From positions 1-64,000 of the forward strand of contig NZ_LNNH01000023.1 of the NCBI RefSeq assembly GCF_001542915.1: 64,000 bases of DNA, read 5' to 3'. The notes under the pieces are model-generated. The model was not told where the DNA came from. It did not search any database and saw only the letters and a program-made list of their open reading frames with translations. The translations under genes were made by a program, and so were the position numbers. This document shows positions 1 through 9,227 of this stretch, piece by piece (the stretch's first letter is position 1; each line of letters opens with the position of its first letter). Source of the stretch: Peribacillus simplex. Lineage in GTDB: Bacteria; Bacillota; Bacilli; Bacillales; DSM-1321.

Positions 1-808
1 CGTGAAAACCATGGAAAGAAGCCTTTTCCACCAGATAAATTTGATAAGGAAGAAACCAAAGCAATTAAAGAAAGTACTACGGATCCTGAGAGTGGCTACT
101 GAAAGATGAACGAACAAAACAGTTTGCCTATTCATTCCATGCGGCCGCAGACGGCAACGGTTTGTATTGGGAACGATTGTAACACCTGGTAATACACATG
201 ACAGTCAGATTTTGGAGCCACTTGTTGAGCAAGTGATTGAGAAAGTTGGAAAACCAGAAGCAGTTGCCGCAGATGCAGCTTATAAAACACCAGCGATTAC
301 AAGCTACCTATTTAACAAAGAAATCACACCTGCCTTTACCCTATACACGTCCTCGTACAAAAGAAGGATTCTTTCGCAAACATGACTATGTTTACGATGA
401 ACACTTTGATTGTTACCTTGCCCTTCGGGAGAAACTTTAAAGTACTCAACAACAAATAAAGAGGGCTATCGCGAATACAAATCGCCCAAACAAATTTGTG
501 CAACATGCTCATTTTTATCACGGTGTACGGAAAGCAAAGACCATCAAAAAGTAGTGACACGGCATATCTGGCAAGCATATGTGGAAGAAGCAGATCATCT
601 GCGTCATCATCAAGAGGTAAAACCTATATATGCGAAACGCAAAGAAACGATTGAGCGTGTATTCGCAGATGCAAAAGAAAAGCATGGTATGCGTTGGACT
701 ACTTTAAGGGGACTTAAAAAATTGTCGATGCAGGCGATGCTTACTTTCGCTGCCATGAATGTAAAGAAGATGGCCACTTGGACATGGCAAGGTCCTAAAA
801 TGGCTTAA
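1..808 (+). pseudogene. Decayed IS1182-type transposase
   Basis: Remnant of a DDE transposase resembling the IS1182 family. Pieces of one protein can be read in order but in different frames. Bases 1-103 give a segment ending in STTDPESGY followed by a stop. About 102-165 read KDERTKQFAYSFHAAADGNG in a second frame. From 167 the frame gives GTIVTPGNTHDSQ and AADAAYKTP. Near 340 the frame changes again (RPRTKEGFFRKHDYVYDE), and from about 410 it reads the C-terminal part with the CATCSFLSRC zinc-like cysteines and the ERVFADAKEKHGMRW motif. At least three frameshifts mean no active enzyme can be made. The 5' end lies outside the window. The family assignment rests on remembered family motifs. 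Confidence 0.85.
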
Positions 809-866
809 CATAGTGGCTCGAAGAGCCCAAATCTCGTAACCTTTGATCAAAATTTCAAAGGAATTT

Positions 867-906
867 CAAAAGGGGTTCGGAATTTTTTAATTCCGAACCC
901 CTTTTG
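867..906. terminator. Perfect hairpin behind the transposase remnant
   Basis: An 18-bp near-perfect inverted repeat (core AAAAGGGGTTCGGAA) surrounds a short T/A loop and ends in a T-rich stretch. It lies 59 bases after the transposase stop and could be the terminator of the element or part of its end. Confidence 0.6.
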
Positions 907-918
907 TCTACAAACTGG

Positions 919-946
919 CCTGTCCTCGGTTGAGGGCAGGTTTTTT
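919..946 (+). terminator. Rho-independent terminator-like hairpin
   Basis: Stem CCTGTCCTC / GAGGGCAGG with one G-U pair, GGTT loop and six T residues. It follows the previous hairpin immediately and probably belongs to whatever sequence the insertion element interrupted. Confidence 0.6.
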
Positions 947-1835
947 GGTTTTTATAATAAATTTGAAAGAAAATAGATATATTTAACAACGAAGAGAATC
1001 AGGAATCATTGAAAATGTAAAAGGGGATTATAAAAAGGGCCGGGCATGGGTGTAAGGTACGTATCCGGCAGTCGATATGGACTGGGTGCCAATGGGCTAA
1101 AAATCGTCCAAATTAGCCGCAAAAAAATAGTTTCTTCCTATTATAATGGAAACAGCCGAAAGGATCGATGTCTGTACGTAATATGTTCCATCGCAAACGC
1201 TTATTGACAATCCGTTTGGAAATTCAACCCTGGGATGGATTGAAAAATTCCTTCGTGAAATTTTCGTGACATTTTCGGTGTGTTAAAAAGTAATGAAAAG
1301 TAAATAGGATAATTGGATTTATCCTGGAATGATGTCGAAAAAAGGAGGCAGGGGGAAAAAAACATGCCGTTATTATTTTGTTATATTATGGAAGTTGTGA
1401 AGAGCGCTGACATATACGAATATAAGGGGGAGTAACAGTTGTAAAGAAATGGAAAACCAGGTGCCGCTGAATGGCCAAGCGAATTTTTACTTGTCGAAAT
1501 ATCTGGAAAGAAAGCGCGGACAATCCAATTGCATGCAAAAGAAACGAAGATTTATATCTTTACATATTTTGTAATGTACTGGTTTTTTTATTAAGAGTCG
1601 TTTATAATGGTAAAAGCCTGAAGGAAGTGAACGTAAATTGTGAAAGTCATCCATCGTCCCTGAAAAAGTTACGGTTATATTTATTGGAATAAGATCAGGG
1701 AATCTTATATATTTGTTATAGTTGTGTTGAACATTCAAGACGGATCCTGTTATTTTTTCGAAGGCTTGTTCATAAGCTAAAGAAGTGTTACATGAGGATA
1801 AGCAAATGAGTGACAAAAAGTGGTTTGTCATAATC
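947..1835. other. Gene-poor stretch, no convincing gene
   Basis: No reading frame here has both a good ribosome binding site and recognisable protein sequence. The longest are a 73-codon frame at 1471-1692 and an overlapping reverse frame of 114 codons; both have low-complexity, non-protein-like composition. The stretch may be decayed sequence next to the insertion element remnant. Confidence 0.5.
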
Positions 1836-1865
1836 TTGACTATCCGAGCGAAAGAATGCTATCAT
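1836..1865 (+). promoter_or_regulatory. Candidate sigma-A promoter of ltaS
   Basis: TTGACT at 1836-1841 and TATCAT at 1860-1865, separated by 18 bases, about 75 bases before the ltaS start. Confidence 0.5.
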
Positions 1866-1941
1866 AAGTTCTGCGATTTTCCGTCTAATCCTTATGCAAA
1901 AGTTTATATAAATAAACCACTAGATTAATAGAGGTGAAAGC

Positions 1942-3909
1942 ATGAATAATTTTCTTAAAAAAAGCCGGCATTTATTTGCAAATAACATACTAGGCTTTTT
2001 CTTTATTGCAGTAGTATTGTTTTGGATAAAAACTTATATTGGATATCGAGTCGAATTTAACTTAGGCCTTGAGAACGGCCTCCAGCAGTTCCTGCTGTTC
2101 ATAAACCCGATTAGTTCAGCCATTTTATTCTTTGGCTTGGCACTATTGGCGAAAGGCAAAAAGTCGTTTAAATGGATTATCAGGCTGAACTTATTGATGT
2201 CTTTATGGTTGTTCTTCAATATCGTTTATTACCGTTCATTTACCGATTTCATCACATTGCCGACTTTGACACAAGTGCAGAATGCCGGGGATTTAGGGCC
2301 GAGTATTCTGGAATTATTTAAAGGACATGATGTATTTTATTTCCTTGATACGGTCCTGTTGATCGTGTTGTACCGATTCAGAAACTTTAAAATAGAAGAA
2401 TTCAGAGTAAAACGCCGTACGATTGGATTGGTTTACTTGGCGGGACTTGCGATCTTTGCGATTAATTTGGGACTTGCCGAAAAGGATCGTCCGCAATTGC
2501 TATCAAGGACTTTCGACCGCAACTATATCGTCAAGTACTTGGGAATGTTCAACTATACGGTTTACGATGCTGTTCAAAATACAAAAACGTATGCGCAGCG
2601 GGCAACTGCAAATAGTACGGATATCGCAGAAGTGGTCAACTATACGAAGGCAACAAGCGCTGAACCGAATCCTAAGTATTTCGGAAAAGCTGAAGGCAAG
2701 AACGTCATTTACTTGCATTTGGAATCCATGCAGAATTTCATGATCGATTATAAATTGAATGGAGAAGAAGTAACGCCATTCTTAAACTCACTTGCACATG
2801 ATAATTCAGATTTCATGTATTTTGATAACTTCTTCCATCAAGTGGGCCAGGGTAAAACAGCAGATGCCGAATTCATGCTTGAAAATTCCCTATTCGGTTT
2901 ACCGCAGGGGGCAGCATTCACAAACAGATCGCAAAACACGTATCAAGCTGCACCAGCGATTTTAGGGCAAAAAGGGTATACCTCTGCCGTTTTCCATGGT
3001 AATTATAAATCCTTCTGGAACCGGGATAAGATGTATAAGTCCCTAGGCTTCAATCAGTTTTTCGATGCTAACCATTATAATATGGAAAACAAAGAAGAAG
3101 TGCTTAGTTATGGTTTGATGGATAAACCGTTCTTCAAAGAATCGATTCCGATGTTAGAAACGCTTAAACAGCCTTTCTATACAAAATTCATAACTGTATC
3201 TCATCACTTCCCATATGCGATGGATCAGGAAAAAGCAACAATCGGTAAACAAACGACCGGCGATGCTTCGGTCGATAATTACTTCCAAACAGCACGCTAT
3301 GCCGATGAAGCATTAAGGGAGTTCTTCGATTATCTGAAAAAATCAGGTCTATATGACAACTCGGTAATCGTTATGTATGGTGATCATTATGGTATTTCCG
3401 AAAACCATAAAGAAGCCATGTCAAAAGTGCTTGGCAAGGATGTTGGCGCATTTGAAAATGCCCAATTGCAACGTGTACCATTATTGATTCATGCACCGGG
3501 TGTTAAAGGTGGGGAAATGCATCAGTACGGAGGACAGATTGACCTCCTTCCGACCTTATTGCATCTGTTAGGTGTTGAATCCAAGGACTATGTACAATTC
3601 GGTTCGGATTTATTGTCAAAAGATCATAATGAAGTAGTGCCTTTCAGGAATGGTGATTTTGTAACACCAGATGTCACCTCCATTAAAGGGAAATACTACG
3701 ATACGAAAACAGGCGAATTGGTCGAGGAAAATGATGACATCCTCAATTATAAAAAGAGAGCTGAAACGATGCTCAATTTATCCGACCAAGTCGTGAACGG
3801 GGACTTACTCCGTTTCTACACGCCGAATGGCTTTAAACCAATAGACCCTACTGATTATGATTATACGTATGAAGAAGATGGTTCAAAGGAAGCCGAAACA
3901 GGCAAATAA
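1942..3909 (+). CDS. ltaS: Lipoteichoic acid synthase (LtaS family)
   Basis: Membrane enzyme that transfers glycerol phosphate from phosphatidylglycerol to build the polyglycerol-phosphate chain of lipoteichoic acid. The N-terminal half has about five hydrophobic helices (residues about 16-180). The extracellular sulfatase-like domain follows, with a metal-binding Glu in HLESMQNF (about 260), the nucleophile Thr in GQGKTADAEF (about 306) and the MYGDHYG motif. A possible signal-peptidase site, TYAQRA, lies near residue 217 between the two parts, as in processed LtaS proteins. The length of 655 residues is normal for the family. The start has the ribosome site GAGGTG. Bacilli carry several paralogues (LtaS, YfnI, YqgS, YvgJ), so the exact orthologue is not settled, although the intact catalytic Thr argues for a true synthase. 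A strong terminator follows. Confidence 0.9.
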   Translation: MNNFLKKSRHLFANNILGFFFIAVVLFWIKTYIGYRVEFNLGLENGLQQFLLFINPISSAILFFGLALLAKGKKSFKWIIRLNLLMSLWLFFNIVYYRSFTDFITLPTLTQVQNAGDLGPSILELFKGHDVFYFLDTVLLIVLYRFRNFKIEEFRVKRRTIGLVYLAGLAIFAINLGLAEKDRPQLLSRTFDRNYIVKYLGMFNYTVYDAVQNTKTYAQRATANSTDIAEVVNYTKATSAEPNPKYFGKAEGKNVIYLHLESMQNFMIDYKLNGEEVTPFLNSLAHDNSDFMYFDNFFHQVGQGKTADAEFMLENSLFGLPQGAAFTNRSQNTYQAAPAILGQKGYTSAVFHGNYKSFWNRDKMYKSLGFNQFFDANHYNMENKEEVLSYGLMDKPFFKESIPMLETLKQPFYTKFITVSHHFPYAMDQEKATIGKQTTGDASVDNYFQTARYADEALREFFDYLKKSGLYDNSVIVMYGDHYGISENHKEAMSKVLGKDVGAFENAQLQRVPLLIHAPGVKGGEMHQYGGQIDLLPTLLHLLGVESKDYVQFGSDLLSKDHNEVVPFRNGDFVTPDVTSIKGKYYDTKTGELVEENDDILNYKKRAETMLNLSDQVVNGDLLRFYTPNGFKPIDPTDYDYTYEEDGSKEAETGK

Positions 3910-3924
3910 AGCAAAACAAACGAA

Positions 3925-3964
3925 ACAGGCAGGAAGCCATGGCTTCCTGCCTGTTTTTTTTTTG
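3925..3964 (+). terminator. Terminator of ltaS
   Basis: Stem ACAGGCAGGAAGCC / GGCTTCCTGCCTGT with an AT loop and a run of T residues. It separates ltaS from the convergent RraA-like gene. Confidence 0.9.
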
Positions 3965-3971
3965 TTTGCGA

Positions 3972-4592
3972 TCATGCTTTATTGGTCATCAAGGCGATAT
4001 ATTTTCTAATTTCTGCAGGCTTTCCTGCGTACTTTTCGGCCCGTTCCTCATCCTTTTTGATTTTATCTTTTGCGTGTACCAGGATTTCTTCTCCCCTTGC
4101 TTGAGGAATGACCACGACCCCATCTGCGTCCCCGACGATGATGTCCCCCGGGAATACGGCAACTCCGCCACAGGAAATGGGGACATTCGTTTCTCCAACG
4201 CCTGCCTTGCCACTTGAGGCAATGGTGCTCCCTTTGCAGAACACAGGGAATTTCAGGTCTTTGATCGCCTTAAGATCACGAATGACCCCGTCGACTACGA
4301 GCGCACCGATTTCCATCGTCTGCATCATGCCGACGACAAAATCTCCCGCTATCGCCCGGTATGTATCGCCTTTACTATCTACCACGATTATATCTCCAGG
4401 CCTTGCCTCAGCGATCGCTTTTAAGACTGCTGAATTATCACCTACAGGCACCTGTACCGTCAAAGCCCGTCCAGCAAAACGATAATCCCCATCCAACGGT
4501 TTGATAGCCGAATCCAGATTACTCATGCCCCCCATCGCATCCGAAATGGCCGTAGTGGGTAAATCCCTGAACTGTTGAATTAGCGCATCCAT
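3972..4592 (-). CDS. RraA-like / HMG aldolase family protein
   Basis: Member of the RraA/MenG-like superfamily, once misnamed demethylmenaquinone methyltransferase. Many relatives are class II aldolases for 4-hydroxy-4-methyl-2-oxoglutarate with oxaloacetate decarboxylase activity. The motif VVDGVIRD (residues 99-106) carries the Arg and Asp that contact substrate and the divalent metal, and AGDFVVG lies upstream of it as in the family. The length of 206 residues fits a single-domain trimer subunit. A strong AAGGAGGAG site precedes the ATG. It is a lone gene, convergent with ltaS. The substrate cannot be told from the sequence, and no aromatic-degradation genes are nearby. Confidence 0.8.
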   Translation of the reverse strand: MDALIQQFRDLPTTAISDAMGGMSNLDSAIKPLDGDYRFAGRALTVQVPVGDNSAVLKAIAEARPGDIIVVDSKGDTYRAIAGDFVVGMMQTMEIGALVVDGVIRDLKAIKDLKFPVFCKGSTIASSGKAGVGETNVPISCGGVAVFPGDIIVGDADGVVVIPQARGEEILVHAKDKIKKDEERAEKYAGKPAEIRKYIALMTNKA

Positions 4593-4891
4593 GAATAAGA
4601 CTCCTCCTTGAAAATGCTTGATATAGCTTCATTATACACAATTTTTATAATTTTCCATTTTATTAGTTTATCAGCATTTCAAGTGGAATTAGGAAGAGGA
4701 CTTTGGGACAAAATGGAATGTTTCTTACCCACGTCGGTAATGGGTCAATAATAGGAACGTTTTTTCTTTTAGATGAGGCGAATATTAAAGCTCCTTAACC
4801 TTCAAATGACGGGGTGCTTTCCATCTAGATGAGAGTACGAATGGGGAAATGGTTGGGGAGAAAGGTACTACTGTGCAGGGCTAATCTTTGT

Positions 4892-4921
4892 TTAATCAAT
4901 CGTTTGATTAACCTTTTTTTG
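4892..4921 (+). terminator. Terminator-like hairpin, no clear partner gene
   Basis: TTAATCAA / TTTGATTAA stem with a T run to its right. No plus-strand gene ends nearby; the interval 4593-5026 otherwise holds no supported gene. Confidence 0.4.
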
Positions 4922-5026
4922 CGTGGATATCCATTGGCTCCTAAGCTTTTAACTGGCTGAAGGTCGTTATGTTACTGACGGCAGCCAGTGGAGTGGAGTT
5001 TTCCTGCCAGAGGTTTGTCGAGCGCG

Positions 5027-5206
5027 TCAAAGCAAGATCAATACAAGGACGGAGGCTGCGAGTGTGATCCAAATCGGGCTGAAGATTTCTGGATGAATGA
5101 TCAAAAAAATGATTCCTGCTATAACGGCAGCCTGTTGTATGGTGATATGCCTGATGAAGTGCATCCCAGCCTTGAAGCAGGCTTTTAGTAGCGGCATCTG
5201 ATTCAT
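5027..5206 (-). CDS. Small membrane protein, 59 residues
   Basis: Short protein with a basic, amphipathic N-terminus (MNQMPLLKACFKAGMHF) and two hydrophobic stretches (about residues 24-36 and 43-59), so it is probably a small two-helix membrane protein. The start is the second of two ATGs: GGAGG lies seven bases before ATG at 5206, while the upstream ATG overlaps the ribosome site. It is divergent from the DUF948 gene. I do not recognise a family and assign no function. Confidence 0.6.
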   Translation of the reverse strand: MNQMPLLKACFKAGMHFIRHITIQQAAVIAGIIFLIIHPEIFSPIWITLAASVLVLILL

Positions 5207-5324
5207 GTTCATTCCTCCTTTTTCTTTTAATAATATGACCAGGCATAGAAGAAAATACATGGGGATTCGTTTTCCGCCTATGATTAAGGGTATAGTAAAG
5301 ATAAAACATGAAGGAGGAATTTAG

Positions 5325-5654
5325 GTGGTCATTGTCTACATCAGTCTTGCCCTCTTTATCGGAGCTCTTATTTATTTAGCTTTTTTTGCTTTCAAAACAT
5401 TCAAGGATTCCAAGCCGACAATCGAGAATGTGAATGAAACGGTAACGCGCATCCAGGCAAAAACGGATCAGATCAAATCCGAAACCGATCAGCTCTCCAT
5501 GACACAGAAGGAGATCACTGAAGATGTTCAATATAAAAAAGAGGCTGTCCAATATACGGTGGATGCAGCCAAACAATCACCAGAACCATTCAAGAATATT
5601 TGGTATACGATAAAAGGCGATAAGCTGAGCATCAGAAAAAGAAGTGATGGGTAA
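5325..5654 (+). CDS. DUF948 protein, YtxG-like general stress protein
   Basis: Protein of 109 residues with one N-terminal membrane helix (about 2-24) followed by a long charged heptad-like region (ENVNETVTRIQAKTDQIKSE) typical of DUF948 proteins such as B. subtilis YtxG. The helix should anchor the protein with a cytoplasmic coiled coil; its molecular role is unknown, and the B. subtilis homologue belongs to a general stress operon. The start is GTG, six bases after AAGGAGGA. A terminator follows at 5710. Confidence 0.75.
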   Translation: MVIVYISLALFIGALIYLAFFAFKTFKDSKPTIENVNETVTRIQAKTDQIKSETDQLSMTQKEITEDVQYKKEAVQYTVDAAKQSPEPFKNIWYTIKGDKLSIRKRSDG

Positions 5655-5709
5655 TCCGTTAGCACTTTCAAGAGTGGAAGGAAAGCCTGGGAAAAGCAAC
5701 TTAAAGGAG

Positions 5710-5742
5710 ATACTGTCTGTATTTTGCAGACGGTATTTTTTT
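5710..5742 (+). terminator. Terminator after the DUF948 gene
   Basis: Stem ATACTGTCTG / CAGACGGTAT with an AT-rich loop and seven T residues. Its loop and right arm closely match the terminator at 45084. Confidence 0.8.
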
Positions 5743-5908
5743 GTGTTCCCATTTAAGGGGATATCGAAGGCTAAGTGCCTGCAGTGCAATGAAACGGTCA
5801 AATTTTAACGCCGTACGAATGTATCGCACTTGATGATATCGATTTTTTCGAATAATTCACCTCCTCCATGCAAATAGTAACGTTAAACCATTAGAGAGGG
5901 GTGTAAGG

Positions 5909-6439
5909 ATGAATTATAAAGCGATAATATCAAGTGCGATGGTGGCATTGGTGATAACAGGCTGTAATTCCAATACTAAAGAAGGAGCAAGTGAGAATCT
6001 TGGTCTGAATCGCACGAACCAAAATAATTATGAAAATCCAATGAATGTTAGTGACACGAGGCAAAATGTTAATAACATGCAAAATAATGCTAATGACGTA
6101 AGCGATATGAGGGTTTCCGATGATATCTCCAACCGTGTCGAGGCTCTAAAGGAAATAAAGAGCGCCAGGGTCATTGTGACGGATCATCATGCATATGTAG
6201 GAGCTGTACTCAATGACAATAGTGGAGCTAAAGATATCTCGAAGGACTTGAAGAATAAAGTGGCAGATGCAGTAAGAGGAGCCGATTCATCGGTGGATAA
6301 AGTATATGTATCGACGAATCCTGACTTTGTTCAAAGGATGGATGGGTATGCGAATGACATACAAAATGGAAAACCTGTTGCAGGATTCGCTGATGAATTC
6401 CGTGAGCTTGTAACCCGCATTTTTCCAAGTTCAAGGTAA
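5909..6439 (+). CDS. YhcN/YlaJ-family sporulation lipoprotein
   Basis: Secreted lipoprotein of 176 residues. The signal sequence ends in the lipobox VITGC with Cys19 as the lipidated residue. An Asn-rich linker follows (about 20-70), then the compact YhcN/YlaJ domain with the usual motif A-x-V-x-V-x-D-x-x-A-Y-V-G (around SARVIVTDHHAYVGAVL) and the VYVSTNPDF motif. Proteins of this family are made in the forespore and sit in the inner spore membrane, where some affect germination or outgrowth. A GAGAGGGGTG ribosome site precedes the ATG. The gene stands alone and has its own terminator; the germinant receptor operon follows it. Confidence 0.85.
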   Translation: MNYKAIISSAMVALVITGCNSNTKEGASENLGLNRTNQNNYENPMNVSDTRQNVNNMQNNANDVSDMRVSDDISNRVEALKEIKSARVIVTDHHAYVGAVLNDNSGAKDISKDLKNKVADAVRGADSSVDKVYVSTNPDFVQRMDGYANDIQNGKPVAGFADEFRELVTRIFPSSR

Positions 6440-6452
6440 GTAAATCGAGTGC

Positions 6453-6517
6453 AAGGGCCTATCCGTGATTTCATGCTTTTAAAAAGGCATGAAATCCGGG
6501 AGGCCTTTTCCTTTTTT
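6453..6517 (+). terminator. Long hairpin terminator
   Basis: Extended stem built from AAGGGCCTATCCG and GATTTCATGC with their complements, followed by T-rich sequence. It ends the YhcN-family transcript before the germination operon. Confidence 0.8.
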
Positions 6518-6594
6518 AGGCAGCTTTGAGTAACTTTAGAGAGAGTGGTTACACTAACAGAAAACTGGAGGATCTGTAATTAGGGGGTGGGAGT

Positions 6595-8103
6595 GTGAGA
6601 TTTTTTAAGGTCAAAAAAGAAAATGAGGTAGCCGCTTTTCAGGAAACACCCAAGGATTTTCAGCGATTGCGTAAGCTATTTGAAGCATCCAATGATTTTC
6701 TAACCTTCCAATTCCCCGATGAGGATGGCTATACGATTTCTTTTTTCGATTCACTGGTCAGTGATCAAAAGCTGCATGAACATATACTGGCTGTTATCAA
6801 TAATCAGCCAATGAAGAGTCTTCAGCAATTAAAAAGCGACATTCCAATGGAAAATATGAAAGTGACCTCGGATATCGTCATCATCCAACGAATGGTCATG
6901 GCAGGATCAGTCATGATTCAATCAAGAAAGGCTGATGATTCGTGTTTGCTCATTCCTTGCGTTCAAAGTGTGAAGAGGCAAACCTCGATACCCGAGTCTG
7001 AGTATACGGTGGCTGGACCGAAGGAAGCCTTTGTTGAATCGCTCGATACGAATTTGAATCTGATTCGTAATCGATTACCCTCTCCCGAACTGCGCTCCAG
7101 GGAATTTCGGGTGGGGAGCATCTCGCAAACAAAGTTAGTTGTGCTCTATATGGACGGCATCGTTAATCAACAGATTGTAGAAACGGTGATGCAAAGAATC
7201 GCTGATATAGATTATGACACGATCGTCGACATTTCGTTTGTGAGCCAGATGATCACGGATAATCGGAATTCCATGTTTCCGCAGCTGATAGATACGGAGC
7301 GGCCGGATCATCTCGCCACCGTATTATCGGAAGGGAAAATAGGGATCATGCTTGATGGGTCGCCTCATGCATTGGTCGGTCCCAATACGATCATTTCGTT
7401 TTTTTCGTCATTCGAAGATTACTTGCAAATTTGGAACCTCGGCACTTCCTTTCGTTTGATCCGCCTATTTGCCGTTCTTTTTTCCATTTTTTCATCGTCC
7501 CTGTATGTTGCCGTCATCACCTATCATTATCAGGTGATACCAACTGATCTTTTGCCGATTTTAATATCGTCAAGGGGAGTGATTCCATTTCCTCCGATCT
7601 TGGAGGCGATCGTACTTGAAGGAACGATCGAGCTTCTCAGGGAAGCGGCGGTCAGGCTTCCTGCAAAGGTCGGTTCGACGATCGGCATTGTCGGCGGTAT
7701 CGTCATTGGCACAGCTGCTGTGGAAGCAGGATTTGTCAGTAACGTCTTGTTGATGCTCGTTGCTTTGGCGGCCCTTGCATCCTTTACGGTACCGATTTAT
7801 CAAATCAGCAATACGATTCGCCTCATCCGCTTCCCTTTCCTGCTTGCAGCCCAGTTATATGGACTGTTCGGCCTGGTTTTATGCAGTGCCTTCATTTTAA
7901 GCCATTTGTTGAAATTGACTTCGCTTGGCAGCCCCTATTTAGAGCCGCTTTACCCGATGCGATTTCATGACTTTAAAGATAGTTTAATTCGCCTGCCTTT
8001 TTCAAAGCAGAAAAAACGCCCGCAATTTCTGCGAACGGAAGATCGAGTCAGGATAAGGAAGAAGGTTGAATCCAAAAGTTCACAGAGGGATATTGATGAA
8101 TAA
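6595..8103 (+). CDS. Germinant receptor A subunit (GerA family)
   Basis: First gene of a classical gerA-type tricistronic operon. The protein (502 residues) has a soluble N-terminal domain of about 280 residues and then several membrane helices between about 285 and 430. It contains family motifs such as VVLYMDGIVNQ, GKIGIMLDGSPHALVGPN and PPILEAIVLEGTIELLREA. In receptors of this type the A subunit sits in the spore inner membrane and takes part in germinant sensing and ion release. The start is GTG after TAGGGGGTGGGA. The B subunit begins 23 bases downstream. The germinant specificity cannot be read from the sequence. Expression in the forespore is expected from the family; I did not identify its promoter with confidence. 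Confidence 0.93.
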   Translation: MRFFKVKKENEVAAFQETPKDFQRLRKLFEASNDFLTFQFPDEDGYTISFFDSLVSDQKLHEHILAVINNQPMKSLQQLKSDIPMENMKVTSDIVIIQRMVMAGSVMIQSRKADDSCLLIPCVQSVKRQTSIPESEYTVAGPKEAFVESLDTNLNLIRNRLPSPELRSREFRVGSISQTKLVVLYMDGIVNQQIVETVMQRIADIDYDTIVDISFVSQMITDNRNSMFPQLIDTERPDHLATVLSEGKIGIMLDGSPHALVGPNTIISFFSSFEDYLQIWNLGTSFRLIRLFAVLFSIFSSSLYVAVITYHYQVIPTDLLPILISSRGVIPFPPILEAIVLEGTIELLREAAVRLPAKVGSTIGIVGGIVIGTAAVEAGFVSNVLLMLVALAALASFTVPIYQISNTIRLIRFPFLLAAQLYGLFGLVLCSAFILSHLLKLTSLGSPYLEPLYPMRFHDFKDSLIRLPFSKQKKRPQFLRTEDRVRIRKKVESKSSQRDIDE

Positions 8104-8126
8104 GGTCCGGAAAGCGGTGAGAGGGT

Positions 8127-9227
8127 ATGGAAATCAAACCAAATGAAACGAAGCTGATATCAACATTTTTTGTTTTCTTCCTTATGCCAGGCATGCAGAT
8201 TGGCGTAGGGGTTTTGGGATTCGAACGGTTCATCGCGAAAGAGGCTGGCCAGGACGCATGGATTTCGATCATCATTTCAGGATTGACCATCAATATCCTG
8301 GTTTGGATGTGCTATAAGATGCTGGGCAGAGGTACACAAACGCTAGATTTGGTTGCCATCCATCACGATTTGTTTGGGAAGTGGGCAGGAAATGCCTTCA
8401 ATATTATTTTCATCCTCTACTTTACCGCCATTACCATCATCATTGTCAGGACGTATTTGGAGGTGATTCAGGTTTGGATGTTCCCAGGGGTGAATATCCT
8501 CATGCTTTTAAGCATCATCCTGATACTCGTGTATAGCTTTGTTGTGGGAGGGTTCAGGGTCATTACTGGTTTATGTTTGATCGGACTCGTAATCACTTCG
8601 CCCTTAATCCTTTTGAACTATTTTCCGTTAAAACACGCCCATATTGAAAATTTGGGTCCCGTTTTTGATCATTCCTTTTTGGAAATCATGAAGGCCTGCA
8701 AGAATATGACGTTGAATTATCTTGGGTTTGAATTACTCCTGATTTATTATCCATTCATCAAAAAGCGTGACCATTCGCAAAAGTGGGCGCATTTAGGGGT
8801 GCTGTTCACCATGGCGGTATATCTAAACTCCTTTATCGTTTCCATTGCCTACTATCATCGGGATCAGCTGAAGGATGTCATTTGGGCAACCTTGACCTTA
8901 TGGAAAATCGCCGACCTTCCGTTCATTGAGAGGTTTGAATACATCGGCGTTTCTCTATGGCTGTTCATGGTGCTGCCGAATATTTGTCTAGGAATCTGGG
9001 CAGCAAGCAGGACGGCAAAAAGGGCATTCGGGGTTAGGCAGAGGAAGTTGTTGGTTATGTTTTTGCTCGTCATTTTAGTTGCCTGCCTTTTCTTGGATAA
9101 CCGTCATAAGATCGACTTGTTCAACACGATCAGTTCACGTATAGGATTTTATATCATTTATGTGTATCTTCCGCTTTTATTCTTATCACAGACGATCGTT
9201 TATAAAGTAAGGGGCCATAAACCATGA
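8127..9227 (+). CDS. Germinant receptor B subunit (GerB permease-like)
   Basis: Integral membrane protein of 366 residues with about ten hydrophobic helices, of the spore-germination branch of the amino acid/polyamine/organocation superfamily. The first helix carries the family motif MPGMQIGVGVLGFERF. In GerA-type receptors this subunit binds the germinant. The ribosome site is GGTGAGAGGG. Its stop overlaps the start of the C subunit by four bases (ATGA), indicating translational coupling. The set A-B-C is complete and all three subunits look intact. Confidence 0.93.
   Translation: MEIKPNETKLISTFFVFFLMPGMQIGVGVLGFERFIAKEAGQDAWISIIISGLTINILVWMCYKMLGRGTQTLDLVAIHHDLFGKWAGNAFNIIFILYFTAITIIIVRTYLEVIQVWMFPGVNILMLLSIILILVYSFVVGGFRVITGLCLIGLVITSPLILLNYFPLKHAHIENLGPVFDHSFLEIMKACKNMTLNYLGFELLLIYYPFIKKRDHSQKWAHLGVLFTMAVYLNSFIVSIAYYHRDQLKDVIWATLTLWKIADLPFIERFEYIGVSLWLFMVLPNICLGIWAASRTAKRAFGVRQRKLLVMFLLVILVACLFLDNRHKIDLFNTISSRIGFYIIYVYLPLLFLSQTIVYKVRGHKP

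Noticed and set aside
1471-1831. 73-codon plus ORF and 114-codon minus ORF
   Set aside because: Composition is not protein-like, there is no ribosome binding site at proper spacing and no recognised motif.
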